NCBI RefSeq assembly: GCF_019145495.1
Contig: NZ_JAHSTU010000003.1
Coordinates: 698,139 to 762,138 of the forward strand
DNA length: 64,000 bases
Reading direction: 5' to 3'
From: Pseudomonas azerbaijanoccidentalis
GTDB taxonomy: Bacteria > Pseudomonadota > Gammaproteobacteria > Pseudomonadales > Pseudomonadaceae
A program made the position numbers and the translations under genes. Below the pieces are notes generated by a model. That model had not been told where the DNA came from and did no database searches. It saw only the letters and a list, made by a program, of their open reading frames with translations. Position 1 is the stretch's first letter. Every line of letters starts with the position of its first letter. Shown here piece after piece: positions 17,701-26,506 of this stretch.

Positions 17701-18540
17701 TTAGCCTAAATCATCGGCGTGGTGCCGTTCGGGTAATTGGTTCGCTTCATCGCCCCACGTCCGATTTACTCGCAGTCCACGGATTACCGCAGGTCGAATG
17801 GCAATATTCGCCGCCCATTGCTGCACGTGGGTGTATTGGTATGCTGAAAGAAACTCCGCTGCCGAGTAAAGCTCGTTCAGTACCAATTGGCCATACCAGG
17901 GCCATACCGCGACATCGGCAATAGTGTAGCTATCGCCGGCCAAGTAAGCGCTTTCGCTTAGTTTCCGATCGAGGACATCCAATTGCCGCTTGGTCTCCAT
18001 CGTGAAGCGATTGATCGGGTATTCGAACTTCTCGGGCGCGTAGGCGTAGAAATGCCCGAACCCGCCGCCCAGATATGGCGCGGCGCCCATCTGCCAGAAA
18101 AGCCAATTAAGGGTTTCAGTGCGCTCTGCCGGATCTGCAGGCAGAAGCGCACCGTACTTTTCAGCCAAGTAAAGCAGGATAGAACCCGACTCGAAAACAC
18201 GCATGGCCGGCTCAACGCTTCGGTCCAGCAGCGCCGGGATCTTCGAATTCGGGTTGACTTCGACAAAGCCGCTGGAGAACTGGTCGCCTTCATTGATGCG
18301 GATCAGCCAGGCGTCATAGTCGGCGCCGCTATGCCCCAGCGCTAGCAGCTCCTCCAGCATGATGGTGACCTTTACGCCGTTGGGTGTAGCCATCGAATAG
18401 AGCTGTAACGGATGTTTACCTACCGGTAACTTTTTTTCATGGGTCGGCCCGGCTGTCGGTCGGTTAATGCTGGAGAATTTACTACCAGAGGGGGCGCTTT
18501 CCTTCCAGATTTTAGGAGGTACATATGACACTTTGCTCAT
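17701..18540 (-). CDS. yghU: Glutathione S-transferase family disulfide-bond oxidoreductase (YghU-like)
   Basis: A cytosolic GST-fold protein of the YghU/Nu class, 279 aa. Members bind two glutathiones and reduce disulfides or organic peroxides. The extended N terminus (SYVPPKIWKESAPSGSKF.SINRPTAGPTHEKKLPVGKHPLQLYS) before the thioredoxin domain is diagnostic of YghU. TPNGVKVTIMLEEL holds the Asn/Thr used in place of a catalytic Cys, NPNSKIPAL is the cis-Pro loop, and the helical domain has SYTIADVAVWPWYG. The start at 18540 has GAGG upstream. It stands alone; a role in oxidative or electrophile stress follows from the family. Confidence 0.9.
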   Translation of the reverse strand: MSKVSYVPPKIWKESAPSGSKFSSINRPTAGPTHEKKLPVGKHPLQLYSMATPNGVKVTIMLEELLALGHSGADYDAWLIRINEGDQFSSGFVEVNPNSKIPALLDRSVEPAMRVFESGSILLYLAEKYGALLPADPAERTETLNWLFWQMGAAPYLGGGFGHFYAYAPEKFEYPINRFTMETKRQLDVLDRKLSESAYLAGDSYTIADVAVWPWYGQLVLNELYSAAEFLSAYQYTHVQQWAANIAIRPAVIRGLRVNRTWGDEANQLPERHHADDLG

Positions 18541-18876
18541 GAATAGGGCCTCATGCTTTTTTGCTGTGATTACATAGGCGTTGGATAGAAAACCCTTTGC
18601 GCCATGTTTCGAAAAAAGAGCCGTTTATATGCCAGCGACGCCCGACTAAGAGTATCTAGTTGTGGTTCGGTGAGCCGTCGCTTAGCGAACAAAAAAATTA
18701 GCTTTTAACCTTAAGCCTGCGGCTCTAGAGCCCATTTCATTTATGTATGCGCACAACTCTCAACCTATTTTGAGCGGATGATCCTATGACTCAGACCGTC
18801 ATCATTTTCAGGAGAGAGCTGCTGGATGCGGGTTCCCGGGCTTCAGACTAACAGCTGCATCTCGATGCTGAATGTA
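18541..18876. other. Intergenic region without a recognisable gene
   Basis: About 335 bp between the YghU-like gene and the end of the PfpI gene, both minus strand. It must hold the YghU promoter. No conserved frame or strong structure was seen. Confidence 0.5.
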
Positions 18877-19734
18877 TTAGCCTTTAGTGGCACTCCGTGA
18901 CTTCAGTCGCTCAACGATCGCCTTGCCTACGTCCACTGCGGAGCTTGGGTTTTGCCCGGTTATCAGTTCGCGGTCGATGACTACATGTGAGGTCCATGGC
19001 GAAGTGTTACTGCTGAATAAACCCCCGGCTTGTTCGAGGGCCGTTTGCGGATAGAACTTCATTGCGCCGCCATTAAGTAACCCCTTGGCCAACTCCTCTT
19101 CCTGGTTGCTGAAGACCGTGAATTTATAACCGGCGTAAGTCCAGCCGTTGATCGAGGTTTTGCGTTCGGTTTCGAGTTGTCGGGTGAAAGCGACAGGGTC
19201 GGCCAGGGTCGACAGCAGTGCAATCGGGCCATGGCAGACGAGGGCGGTAGTCTTGTCGTTGTCATGGAAATTGTTCAGCAGTTTACCCAACGCGGTACTG
19301 TGCAGTAGGTCCTGCATCGGTGCGTGGCCACCGGGAATGTAGACAGCGTCGAAACGCTCGTAACCGATCTGTTCGACCCGTGCTAGGCTGATCACCGGCG
19401 ACGCCTCCCGAGAGGTGATTTTTAGGTTTTCCAGCAATGTTTTGTGCTCACGCAAAGCATCGACATCATTGTTGAAATACATCTTGTTGTTGGACGATTC
19501 GTCCAGTGTCGGTGCCTTGCCCTCCGGCGTGGCGAAGGTCACCGAGTGCCCGGCTTCGAGTAGCATTTTTACCGGCTGCATCAATTCGTTCAGATAGAAA
19601 CCGGTAGCGAAGACTTTGTTGTCCTTGAGATCAAGGTGGTCCGAGTCTGAGAGCACGACCAATACGTTCGCGGCTTGGGCGTTGAGGGCCGCGGTAGTCA
19701 GGGTGATTGCAAGGGCGAGTCGGGCGGGGCGCAT
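18877..19734 (-). CDS. Exported DJ-1/PfpI (HchA-like) type 1 glutamine amidotransferase-domain protein
   Basis: A DJ-1/PfpI superfamily protein of 285 aa with a Sec-type signal peptide (residues 1-22, MRPARLALAITLTTAALNAQA), so it probably acts in the periplasm. The nucleophile elbow ALVCHGP puts the cysteine at residue 167; VYIPGGHAPMQDL and WTSHVVIDRELITGQNP are typical of the HchA/class-1 GATase-like branch. I place the start at 19734, with AGGAGAT upstream, rather than 19821. It diverges from a LysR regulator, which probably controls it. A broken relative lies at 44915-45429. Family members include glyoxalase III and chaperones; the exact activity is open. Confidence 0.88.
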   Translation of the reverse strand: MRPARLALAITLTTAALNAQAANVLVVLSDSDHLDLKDNKVFATGFYLNELMQPVKMLLEAGHSVTFATPEGKAPTLDESSNNKMYFNNDVDALREHKTLLENLKITSREASPVISLARVEQIGYERFDAVYIPGGHAPMQDLLHSTALGKLLNNFHDNDKTTALVCHGPIALLSTLADPVAFTRQLETERKTSINGWTYAGYKFTVFSNQEEELAKGLLNGGAMKFYPQTALEQAGGLFSSNTSPWTSHVVIDRELITGQNPSSAVDVGKAIVERLKSRSATKG

Positions 19735-19783
19735 GGGATCTCCTGATAGTGAGTCGATCGGCTGTGTGCTGATCGGTAATGTC

Positions 19784-19851
19784 ACTATATTCATGCCTAT
19801 TCGGGCGATAAACTCGCACAACAGGAAATCACCTATTCTCTGGAGGTAAAA
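19784..19851 (+). promoter_or_regulatory. Leader and promoter segment shared with the second LysR gene
   Basis: ACTATATTCATG at 19784-19795, a GCGATA.A.TCGCACAA stretch, and TCT.TGGAGGT before the GTG start recur in the same order and spacing before the LysR paralogue at 34348. The conserved spacing suggests a common promoter and perhaps a LysR autoregulatory site. Confidence 0.6.
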
Positions 19852-20796
19852 GTGAGTCGTCGGTTTGATTACCTCGCTGACGTTGAAGTCTTTGTCGCCG
19901 TGGTGGAAAAAGGTTCGTTGAGCGCTGGTGCAGTGTTTTTGGCGACCACTCCGTCGGTTGTCAGCCGAACTATTTCTCGTCTAGAGACGCGTCTCGGCGT
20001 TCAGCTCCTGCGGCGTACGACCCGACGCTTGAGCCTGACAGAGGCTGGCCTGCTTTATTTCGAACAGTCTCAGGCGGCGTTTTCTCTGATCAATGATGCG
20101 GAAAGAACCATTCAGGCGCAGGAGGGCGAGCTTACGGGACGTGTCCGGCTCAGCGTGCCGACCACCTACGGGCATTATCGGTTGCCGGCGTTGCTTTGCC
20201 GATTTAACCGGCAGCACCCGCAAGTGCGCATCGAATTGAGTATCAGCAACCGAAACGTGGACTTGGTGGCAGAGGGGTATGACCTGGCCATTCGACTCGG
20301 GAAATTGCCAGACAGTGGCCTGATTGGCCGCCAGCTTGAGGACGCGCGTTTGTGCCTGGTTGCCGCGCCGGATTACCTGCAACGCTCGGGCACACCCCGC
20401 AGTATCGATGAGCTGGCAGCGCATGCCTGCCTCCCATTTGTGATGCCCGGTAGTGGGCGAATCGGGCCTTGGCTGTTTCGCGAACGGGGAGTTGATCGGG
20501 AGTGGATACCCGAGGCGAATGTTCGGGTGTCTGACGACGTGCTGGGTATTGTGTCGTTGGCTGAACACGGCATGGGGATCTGTCAGACCTACGATTTTAT
20601 CGTTCGCGAGCGACTTCAAAACGGGCGCCTAGTGGAGCTGCTCGAACAGTCGAGTGGACGCTTCCGACCGTTCTCGGTGATCTATCCACCTCATCGCCAG
20701 TTGCAAGCGGCGGCACGCGCGCTGATCGACTTTCTCACTCATGAGGTAGCGGCTGACATGGGCATGCTACTCAGCGAGCCTCAATTGATTGAATAG
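19852..20796 (+). CDS. LysR-family transcriptional regulator (paralogue 1)
   Basis: A 314-aa LysR regulator with an N-terminal winged helix (FVAVVEKGSLSAGAVFLATTPSVVSRTISRLETRLG) and a periplasmic-binding-like effector domain starting with GRVRLSVPTTYGHYRLP. The GTG start at 19852 is set by TGGAGG and by identity to the paralogue at 34348. It diverges from the PfpI gene with a 117-bp gap and its end overlaps the terminal 16 bp of the broken old yellow enzyme. The likely role is control of the PfpI gene and itself; the effector is unknown. The CrgA/YafC-like branch of LysR proteins often responds to electrophiles or quinones. Confidence 0.9.
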   Translation: MSRRFDYLADVEVFVAVVEKGSLSAGAVFLATTPSVVSRTISRLETRLGVQLLRRTTRRLSLTEAGLLYFEQSQAAFSLINDAERTIQAQEGELTGRVRLSVPTTYGHYRLPALLCRFNRQHPQVRIELSISNRNVDLVAEGYDLAIRLGKLPDSGLIGRQLEDARLCLVAAPDYLQRSGTPRSIDELAAHACLPFVMPGSGRIGPWLFRERGVDREWIPEANVRVSDDVLGIVSLAEHGMGICQTYDFIVRERLQNGRLVELLEQSSGRFRPFSVIYPPHRQLQAAARALIDFLTHEVAADMGMLLSEPQLIE

Positions 20797-21541
20797 GCGG
20801 AGTAGTCGGTATACCCCTGAGCACCTCTGTCACAGTACAATGCGCGGTCCGGTTTGAGCAGTGGGCATCCGTTGCGCAGTCGTTCAACCAGGTCCAGATT
20901 GGCAATGAAGGGCTCGCCGAACGCCGCGATGTCGATCAACCCGTCATTGAGAAATTGCTCGACGCGGTCCTGTGTCTTGCTACTGGCGAGTACCAAGGTG
21001 CCGAGGAAGTGATTGCGTAATTTATGCAGAAAATCCAGAGGGATGGACGAGCTACCCCGCGAAGTTTGGTCCATGAAATGTACGTAGGCTAGGCCGCGTC
21101 GGGACAAATGGTCAGTCACGTATAGGTAGGTTTCCTCGACGTTGTCGTACAGACCCATTTTGAATAGCCACCAAAAGGTGACAGACGAACAGCCGTTCGC
21201 TGAGCACCAATACGCTCGATGACGCTATCGACTGCCTCCAGCAGGAAGCGCGAGCGATTTTCGAGGGTGTCACTGCGGTACTCGTCGGTGCGGTCGTTGA
21301 CCAGCGGGTTGAGGAACTGCTCGATCAGGTAGCCATTGTCACCATGTAGCTCAATACCATCGAAGCCGGCATCAATTGCATTGCTGGCCGCTTGGGCAAA
21401 ATCACGGATGACGTCTTTGACTTCGGCGGCGCTCATGGCACGCGGCGCGGACACGTCTAGGGGGCCGGCTGGCCACGGCCGGTAAGCCCGCAGGCCTGGG
21501 AGTTGCGGGCAATTTTCGCAGTCGAGCTGACGGTGCAACAC
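20781..21541 (-). pseudogene. Broken old yellow enzyme (NemA-like ene-reductase)
   Basis: Two frames together encode the C-terminal two thirds of an FMN-dependent ene-reductase. The first has AMSAAEVKDVIRDFAQAASNAIDAGFDGIELHGDNGYL IEQFLNP and RLSPFG; near 21150 the frame shifts and continues as YDNVEETYLYVTDHLSRRGLAYVHFMDQ to LASSKTQDRVEQFLNDGLIDIAAFGEPFIANLDLVERLRNG. The N-terminal FMN-binding third is missing or scrambled. In intact relatives the active-site motif reads HGANGYL; here it is HGDNGYL. The pairing with a LysR gene suggests it was once that regulator's target. Confidence 0.85.
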
Positions 21542-21752
21542 CCCTCCAGTTGAGTGCGGACTTTCACATTGACGAGGATCTGCCTAAGGACTGTCTGATA
21601 GAGGTGCTTGCGTAAACCGTACATGATTGCGAGGAAGTCCATGCGCTGTATCAGGATGGGCAACATGTGCCCTAGCGTATCCGGACATTCCTCGACTTTA
21701 GGCTGCCGCGTCTGCAGGCGTTCATGAATCGCAAGTGACGCTTTCGCGGTGG

Positions 21753-22172
21753 TCAGTCCGTGGATTCGACAATGGTTTTGAGGCGTTCGAGGCCTGTGCG
21801 GTAGAGGGACTCTAAACGCGCGACCACCTGTGTTTCGTCCGCTTCCTGGACAAGAAAGGTGCTTGACCAGGATGCCAGTGTTCCTCCTTTTTGATTGCTC
21901 TGGGCTGACATCCTGCCGACATAGTCGGTGACCGGCGACGGACCCTCAAGCAGCGCATAACTGTAATGTTTTTCATCTTCGTCGAAGGTGATCAAGCGCT
22001 CGACAATGATGGCACCGTCAGCGGTTTTCAGATGGCGCAGGCGTCCTCCGTCGCTCAGGGTGCTGCTGGCGATGACATCGACCCAGCGGGGGAGCCAGTC
22101 GAAGGCACCCAGTAGCGACCAGACCTGTTCGACAGGGCGTTCGATGGTAATCCAGATGTGGACTTCACACAT
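21753..22172 (-). CDS. SRPBCC (START-like) family protein
   Basis: A 139-aa protein with the helix-grip fold of the SRPBCC / polyketide cyclase 2 family, which binds hydrophobic ligands in a central cavity. Visible features are the opening strand VHIWITIERPVEQVWSLLGAFDWLPRWV, typical of MxaD/PYR-like members, and the long C-terminal helix TGLERLKTIVEST. The start at 22172 has a purine-rich AAAGGTGAAAG site. It has no clear operon partner: the broken ene-reductase lies downstream and a 258-bp gap upstream. The function is unknown. Confidence 0.8.
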   Translation of the reverse strand: MCEVHIWITIERPVEQVWSLLGAFDWLPRWVDVIASSTLSDGGRLRHLKTADGAIIVERLITFDEDEKHYSYALLEGPSPVTDYVGRMSAQSNQKGGTLASWSSTFLVQEADETQVVARLESLYRTGLERLKTIVESTD

Positions 22173-22430
22173 ACTTTCACCTTTGTGGAGGGGGACAAAA
22201 GAGGCTTAACGTGACCAGCCATAAATTGACGGCACTGAACAACAAGAGCATCGACCGGGCCATGACAGCGACCGGGGGTGTAAACCAGCGACGTCGCTCA
22301 TTAGCGTTTTATCGCGTGTAAAAGAATCACCGGATAGACCGCAAGGGGCCGTTGTATGCGCTGACTCTGTGTCAGCGCTGATATAACAGCACCAGGCCAG
22401 CATCCTTGAACTGTGAGCGACATCGAGTGG

Positions 22431-23738
22431 TTAAAGCAGCGGTATGCTATAGCTTACGATCAATCGATTCTGATCCTGGTTTCGGGATGCCTCGCTGTTT
22501 GATTTGCCATTACGCCAGCCAAACCCAAGCCCCTTGAGCGGGCCGGATTGCAACGCATAATCGAGACTGAAATCGCGCTCCCACTCCTTTTGGTTTGAGC
22601 CGGTCGTGACTTTGATATTGTTGCCGCTGAGGTACATGACGGAAGCCTTAAGACCCGGGACGCCGAGGGCCGCGAAGTCGTAGGCATACTGACCGAACGC
22701 TGTGCGTTCACCCGCACGAGTGAAGGATTGGATCAGGCGGTCGGTGTACAGGTAAAGGCTGGTGCCACCTGCCCCCTTGTCCGGCAGCGCGCCTTGATTG
22801 AGTTGAGTGAAGTTACTGCCACTGGACACGCTTTGGTAACCAGCGGTTAAAGCGTGGCCACCCAGGGTGTAAACCAGCGCGGCGCTCCAGGTCTTGTTGT
22901 CTATCTCGCCATCATTGCCTTGGGTGTAGCCGCTGATTCGGTAGGCCGAAGTGCCTTCGCTGTTTTCTCCCGACGAATCCGTCTTGAAGTAGCGAAGGTC
23001 AGTCTTCAGAGACTGGCCTTCCGCTATTGCCAGCGTGTGGATCAAGCCGAAAAATTGCTGGGTGTAATAGTTGTCCAAATGGGCGTAGTAATATTGCGCA
23101 GTAAGGTCTTTATTTATTTTCCAGTCGCCGCCGGCGAAGTCGAGCTGGTTGCTCTCGCGTTTACCACCAATGGCCGCCAGGCCGGTTTGATCGCTGGATC
23201 CTCGGCCGGTGGCGTGCTCGATCCTGCCACCGATCAGGGTCAGGTCCTTGAACTCGCCAGAAGTCAATTGGCCGCCTTCGAAGGTTTGCGGCATCAGGCG
23301 CCCGTCGTTTGACACTAGGATCGGTAGCTTCGGTAGCAACGTGCCCAGGCGCAATTCGGTTTTCGATATTTTTACTTTGCCGGTCAGGCCCAAGCGGCTC
23401 CATTCATCCACTGCATTATTGTCTCTGTCGGACGGAATCATGCTGCTGCCGACGTGGTTTCCTTTGCCGCTGTCCAGTTTCACGCCCAGCAGTCCTAGTG
23501 CGTCAACACCAAAACCGAGTTGCCCGTCGGTGTATCCCGACTTGTAATCGAGCATGAAACCCTGCGCCCATTCTTTGGTTTTCGAAGGGGCGGCGGTTCC
23601 GTCTCGGTTGTCGTTATTGAAGTAGAAGTTTTTCAAACCTAGGTTGGCTTTGCTGTCACTCAGGAAGTCCGCGTGTGCCTGGGTGGTTAGTGCAAGAGCA
23701 CTCGTTGCGAAAACGATAGTCGCTTTATTTTCTTTCAT
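22431..23738 (-). CDS. OprD-family outer-membrane porin
   Basis: A substrate-specific porin of the Pseudomonas OprD family, 435 aa. A signal peptide (KATIVFATSALALTTQAHA) is followed by FLSDSKANLGLKNFYFNNDNRDG, the characteristic first strand region, then alternating strands and a C terminus ending RLIVSYSIPLL with the aromatic/hydrophobic pattern of beta-barrels, although the last residue is Leu rather than Phe. It lies 280 bp downstream of the MHS symporter on the same strand. Together they would provide outer- and inner-membrane uptake for module 2. OprD channels favour amino acids, small acids or sugars acids; the ligand here is inferred to be the module 2 substrate. Confidence 0.92.
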   Translation of the reverse strand: MKENKATIVFATSALALTTQAHADFLSDSKANLGLKNFYFNNDNRDGTAAPSKTKEWAQGFMLDYKSGYTDGQLGFGVDALGLLGVKLDSGKGNHVGSSMIPSDRDNNAVDEWSRLGLTGKVKISKTELRLGTLLPKLPILVSNDGRLMPQTFEGGQLTSGEFKDLTLIGGRIEHATGRGSSDQTGLAAIGGKRESNQLDFAGGDWKINKDLTAQYYYAHLDNYYTQQFFGLIHTLAIAEGQSLKTDLRYFKTDSSGENSEGTSAYRISGYTQGNDGEIDNKTWSAALVYTLGGHALTAGYQSVSSGSNFTQLNQGALPDKGAGGTSLYLYTDRLIQSFTRAGERTAFGQYAYDFAALGVPGLKASVMYLSGNNIKVTTGSNQKEWERDFSLDYALQSGPLKGLGFGWRNGKSNSEASRNQDQNRLIVSYSIPLL

Positions 23739-23956
23739 TTGTATCGACCCTTTTTTTGTAGTTTGAAGTTGGGAGCGGACGATCCGCTAATACTGTTGGT
23801 CAATGTTTAGATGATGAACGGGGCTCCCGCAGTGACCGGTGCTGGCAAAGAACGTTGCCTGCGGGAGCGTATTCAAAACATGGTCATGCATTTATCCATG
23901 CCGAGCTCAATGCAACGCTGGTGAACGCGTTGCGAGGTCGGGACAGCGACAGGCAG

Positions 23957-23999
23957 GCCCGTCCCAAAGACTATCTGGTGCTGCGGGGACGGGCTTTTT
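23957..23999 (+). terminator. Rho-independent terminator on the plus strand without an assigned transcript
   Basis: GCCCGTCCC pairs perfectly with GGGACGGGC across a 20-nt loop and is followed by TTTTT on the plus strand. The genes on both sides are on the minus strand, where no T-run follows. A plus-strand frame (HAFIHAELNATLVNALRGRD.. to EVTEVF) runs through it, with no clear start. It may end a short antisense or small RNA, or be the relic of a lost gene. Confidence 0.65.
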
Positions 24000-24018
24000 A
24001 TGAGGTGACTGAGGTATT

Positions 24019-25326
24019 TTAGATTTTGTCGATTGCCACGCCGTGGTTGTTCTTCCACATCAGCACTACAGCACTGGCAATCACGGCAACCACGATCAGA
24101 TAGATGTTGAACATCCACCCAATGTTCTCCGAATACAACCACGTGGTCAGGTACGAAGCTGTACCACCAAACACCGCAACGCCCAGAGAAATGCATACCC
24201 CGAACATCCGGGTGCGATAACGGGTCGGGATCTGTTCAGAGATTGATGCCGGTTTGCAACCCGTAATGAAGGCCACCAGCAACAAGCCCGCGGTTTGCGC
24301 CACCATTAACGTCCACGGCTCACTCGAAATCAGGTTCCAAAGAGGGAACAGCGTGGTGGCAATACCGAGCAAGGAAATCAGCGCGGAAATCTTGCGTCCC
24401 CACTGATCGGAGATCCAGCCCGAGATCGGCAGGAACACCAGGTAGATGACCTGTGCAATGCAACTCATGGTGAACGCACTGCGCGGATCCATGCCTTTAA
24501 TGCTGATGGCGTAGATCGACGCCGACGTGACCCAGGTGTAGTAGGTCAACGTTGCACCGGCTTCATAGAGAAACAAACGAACGCCGTGTTGAATGATCTT
24601 GCCTCGACTCCACGCCGGAGCTTCGGGTGCGCCTGCGGCACTTGGGCTGTGCTCGCTTTCCATCATGTTGCGGCGCAGCCATAAAGCGAAGACCGCCAAC
24701 AGACCACCGGAGGCGAACGGGATGCGCCAGCCCCATTCCTGCATTTCACTAACCGACAGTAACGAAGTCAGCAGCGCCATGTAGAACGTCGCCAATAAGG
24801 ATCCACAACCGACGGCCAGGAACACCGTGCTCGACCACAATCCGCGGCGTTTCGGTGGGGCGATTTCAGCGATGTAAGCGTAAGAAGTGGTGGTCTCGCC
24901 ACCGTGGGCAAACCCTTGGATCAGCCTGGCCAGCAACAGCAATGCCGACGCCCAACTGCCAATCGATTGGTAGGAAGGAATGAAGGCGATGAGTAGGCTG
25001 GCGCCGGCCATCAGCAACATAGTGCTGAGCAACACCGTGCGTCTGCCGAGCTTGTCCGCCAGAATGCCGAAAAAAATGCCGCCAATCGGCCTTAACAGGA
25101 ACCCGGCGGCAAACACCGCCAAGGTGTTGAGCAGGGCCGAAGTTGCGTTACTTTTATCGAAGAGTGCAGCGGCGATGTACACCGAAGCAACGGTATAGAT
25201 CGTCCAGTCGAACCACTCCAGCAGGTTGCCGACGCCGGTGGCCATCAAGGATTTTCTGCGCAGGGATGAATTTGTTTTGGCCTGTCCGATCGAGAGATCG
25301 GACATGGTCTCGGTGATATTATTCAT
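24019..25326 (-). CDS. MFS metabolite:H+ symporter (MHS family)
   Basis: A 12-helix proton symporter of the metabolite:H+ family (KgtP/ShiA/ProP type), 435 aa. The motif GNLLEWFDWTIYTVASVYIAAALF in helix 1, GGIFFGILADKLGRR between helices 2 and 3, and RLIQGFAHGGETTTSYAYIAEIAP in helix 4-5 define it. MHS members carry organic acids such as shikimate, alpha-ketoglutarate or citrate, as well as betaines. It follows the split transketolase genes on the same strand by 197 bp and precedes the OprD porin. A shikimate- or polyol-acid-like substrate would fit the AroE-like gene in this cluster, but this is inference. Confidence 0.92.
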   Translation of the reverse strand: MNNITETMSDLSIGQAKTNSSLRRKSLMATGVGNLLEWFDWTIYTVASVYIAAALFDKSNATSALLNTLAVFAAGFLLRPIGGIFFGILADKLGRRTVLLSTMLLMAGASLLIAFIPSYQSIGSWASALLLLARLIQGFAHGGETTTSYAYIAEIAPPKRRGLWSSTVFLAVGCGSLLATFYMALLTSLLSVSEMQEWGWRIPFASGGLLAVFALWLRRNMMESEHSPSAAGAPEAPAWSRGKIIQHGVRLFLYEAGATLTYYTWVTSASIYAISIKGMDPRSAFTMSCIAQVIYLVFLPISGWISDQWGRKISALISLLGIATTLFPLWNLISSEPWTLMVAQTAGLLLVAFITGCKPASISEQIPTRYRTRMFGVCISLGVAVFGGTASYLTTWLYSENIGWMFNIYLIVVAVIASAVVLMWKNNHGVAIDKI

Positions 25327-25523
25327 TGTTGGCTCCGAGATGTTTCATGAACCACGATAGGTGGCGGGTAACAACAGGCTACGTAAATCTCCCTGAAAAA
25401 CGCGGTCTCCCTGAAGTGCTTAACCTTGTAAGAGCCGGCTTGCCAGCGATTGAAACACCCCGGTACTTGAGGTGCGCCGGAGTGAAGCTATCGCCAGTGA
25501 GCCGGTTCCTGCAGGTGGGTGTG

Positions 25524-26504
25524 TTAGGAATTCAGATGCGCCAGCGCCACTTCCTCGATCCCGGCGGCATCCAGTTTGTAGTGTTCGTACAAGTGCGTCG
25601 GTGGGGCGATCAGGCTGTACTCGTCGTAAATGCCATGGCGCTTGAGCTTCACGCCGACGCCTTCATCCGCCAGCACTTCGGCCACAGCGGCACCCAGGCC
25701 ACCGAGCACGTTGTGCTCTTCGACGGTCATCATCCGTTTGCTGCGTGCAGCAGCTCGCAGAATGGCGTCGCGGTCGATCGGCTTGATTGACGCCATGTCG
25801 ATCACGCCCACCGAGCGGCCTTCGGCATTCATCTTGCGGGCGGCGGCGAGTGCCGGATGCACGGTGATGCCGCAGGCGATGATGGTCAGCTCCTCACCTT
25901 CGAAGTGCTCATGTGCCTTGCCGAATTCGAAGACCACGCCGTCCTCGTAGACGATCGGGTCACGACCACGGCCGATGCGGAAATACACCGGTTTGTCGTA
26001 GGTGGCCGAGGCTTTGATCGCCGCTACCAATTGCGCCCCGTCCGCTGGAGAAACCACCGCCAGATCTGCAATGGAGCGCATGGTGGCGATGTCTTCGGTG
26101 GCGTGGTGCGAAGTGCCATAGAAGCCCAGGGAGATCCCAGTGTGGTGACCGATCAGGCGCACGGGCTGCGCCGAATAGGCGACGTCCATGCGAATCTGCT
26201 CACAGCACAGCAGGCCGAGGAAGGAAGCAAAGGTCGCCACGAAGGGCATCACGCCACAAGTGGCCAGGCCGGCAGCGGCGGTGACCATGTTCTGCTCCGA
26301 GATGCCGAATTGCAGGTAGCGCTCGGGGTAGCGACTGGCGAACTTGTTCAGGCCGTTGGAGTACTGCAAGTCAGCTGAACCGGCCATTACAGGGTAGCCG
26401 GCCTCGGTCAGTTCAATCAGTGCGTCGGACAGGTACGACAGGCCCGGGTTGAGCGCATTGAGGCCACGGTACTGCCAGGAATTGGGGGATAGAGGGGCGT
26501 TCAT
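25524..26504 (-). CDS. Transketolase-like protein, C-terminal subunit
   Basis: The second half of a split transketolase, 326 aa. It contains the pyrimidine-binding domain with the catalytic Glu70 in GISEQNMVTAAAGLA, and the C-terminal domain (RMMTVEEHNVLGGLGAAVAEVL). Split transketolases form a heterotetramer and move a two-carbon ketol unit between sugars with thiamine diphosphate. It starts two bases after the stop of the N-terminal subunit, with GGAGAT inside that gene, so translation is coupled. Such split enzymes are frequent in specialised catabolism (for example apulose-4-phosphate transketolase AptAB) rather than in the core pentose phosphate pathway. Confidence 0.92.
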   Translation of the reverse strand: MNAPLSPNSWQYRGLNALNPGLSYLSDALIELTEAGYPVMAGSADLQYSNGLNKFASRYPERYLQFGISEQNMVTAAAGLATCGVMPFVATFASFLGLLCCEQIRMDVAYSAQPVRLIGHHTGISLGFYGTSHHATEDIATMRSIADLAVVSPADGAQLVAAIKASATYDKPVYFRIGRGRDPIVYEDGVVFEFGKAHEHFEGEELTIIACGITVHPALAAARKMNAEGRSVGVIDMASIKPIDRDAILRAAARSKRMMTVEEHNVLGGLGAAVAEVLADEGVGVKLKRHGIYDEYSLIAPPTHLYEHYKLDAAGIEEVALAHLNS

Positions 26505-26506
26505 GT

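Noticed and set aside
22206..22403. Small hydrophobic frames upstream of the SRPBCC gene (for example MARSMLLLFSAVNLWLVTLSLFC)
   Set aside because: No ribosome site and no family; could be a membrane protein tail but support is too weak.
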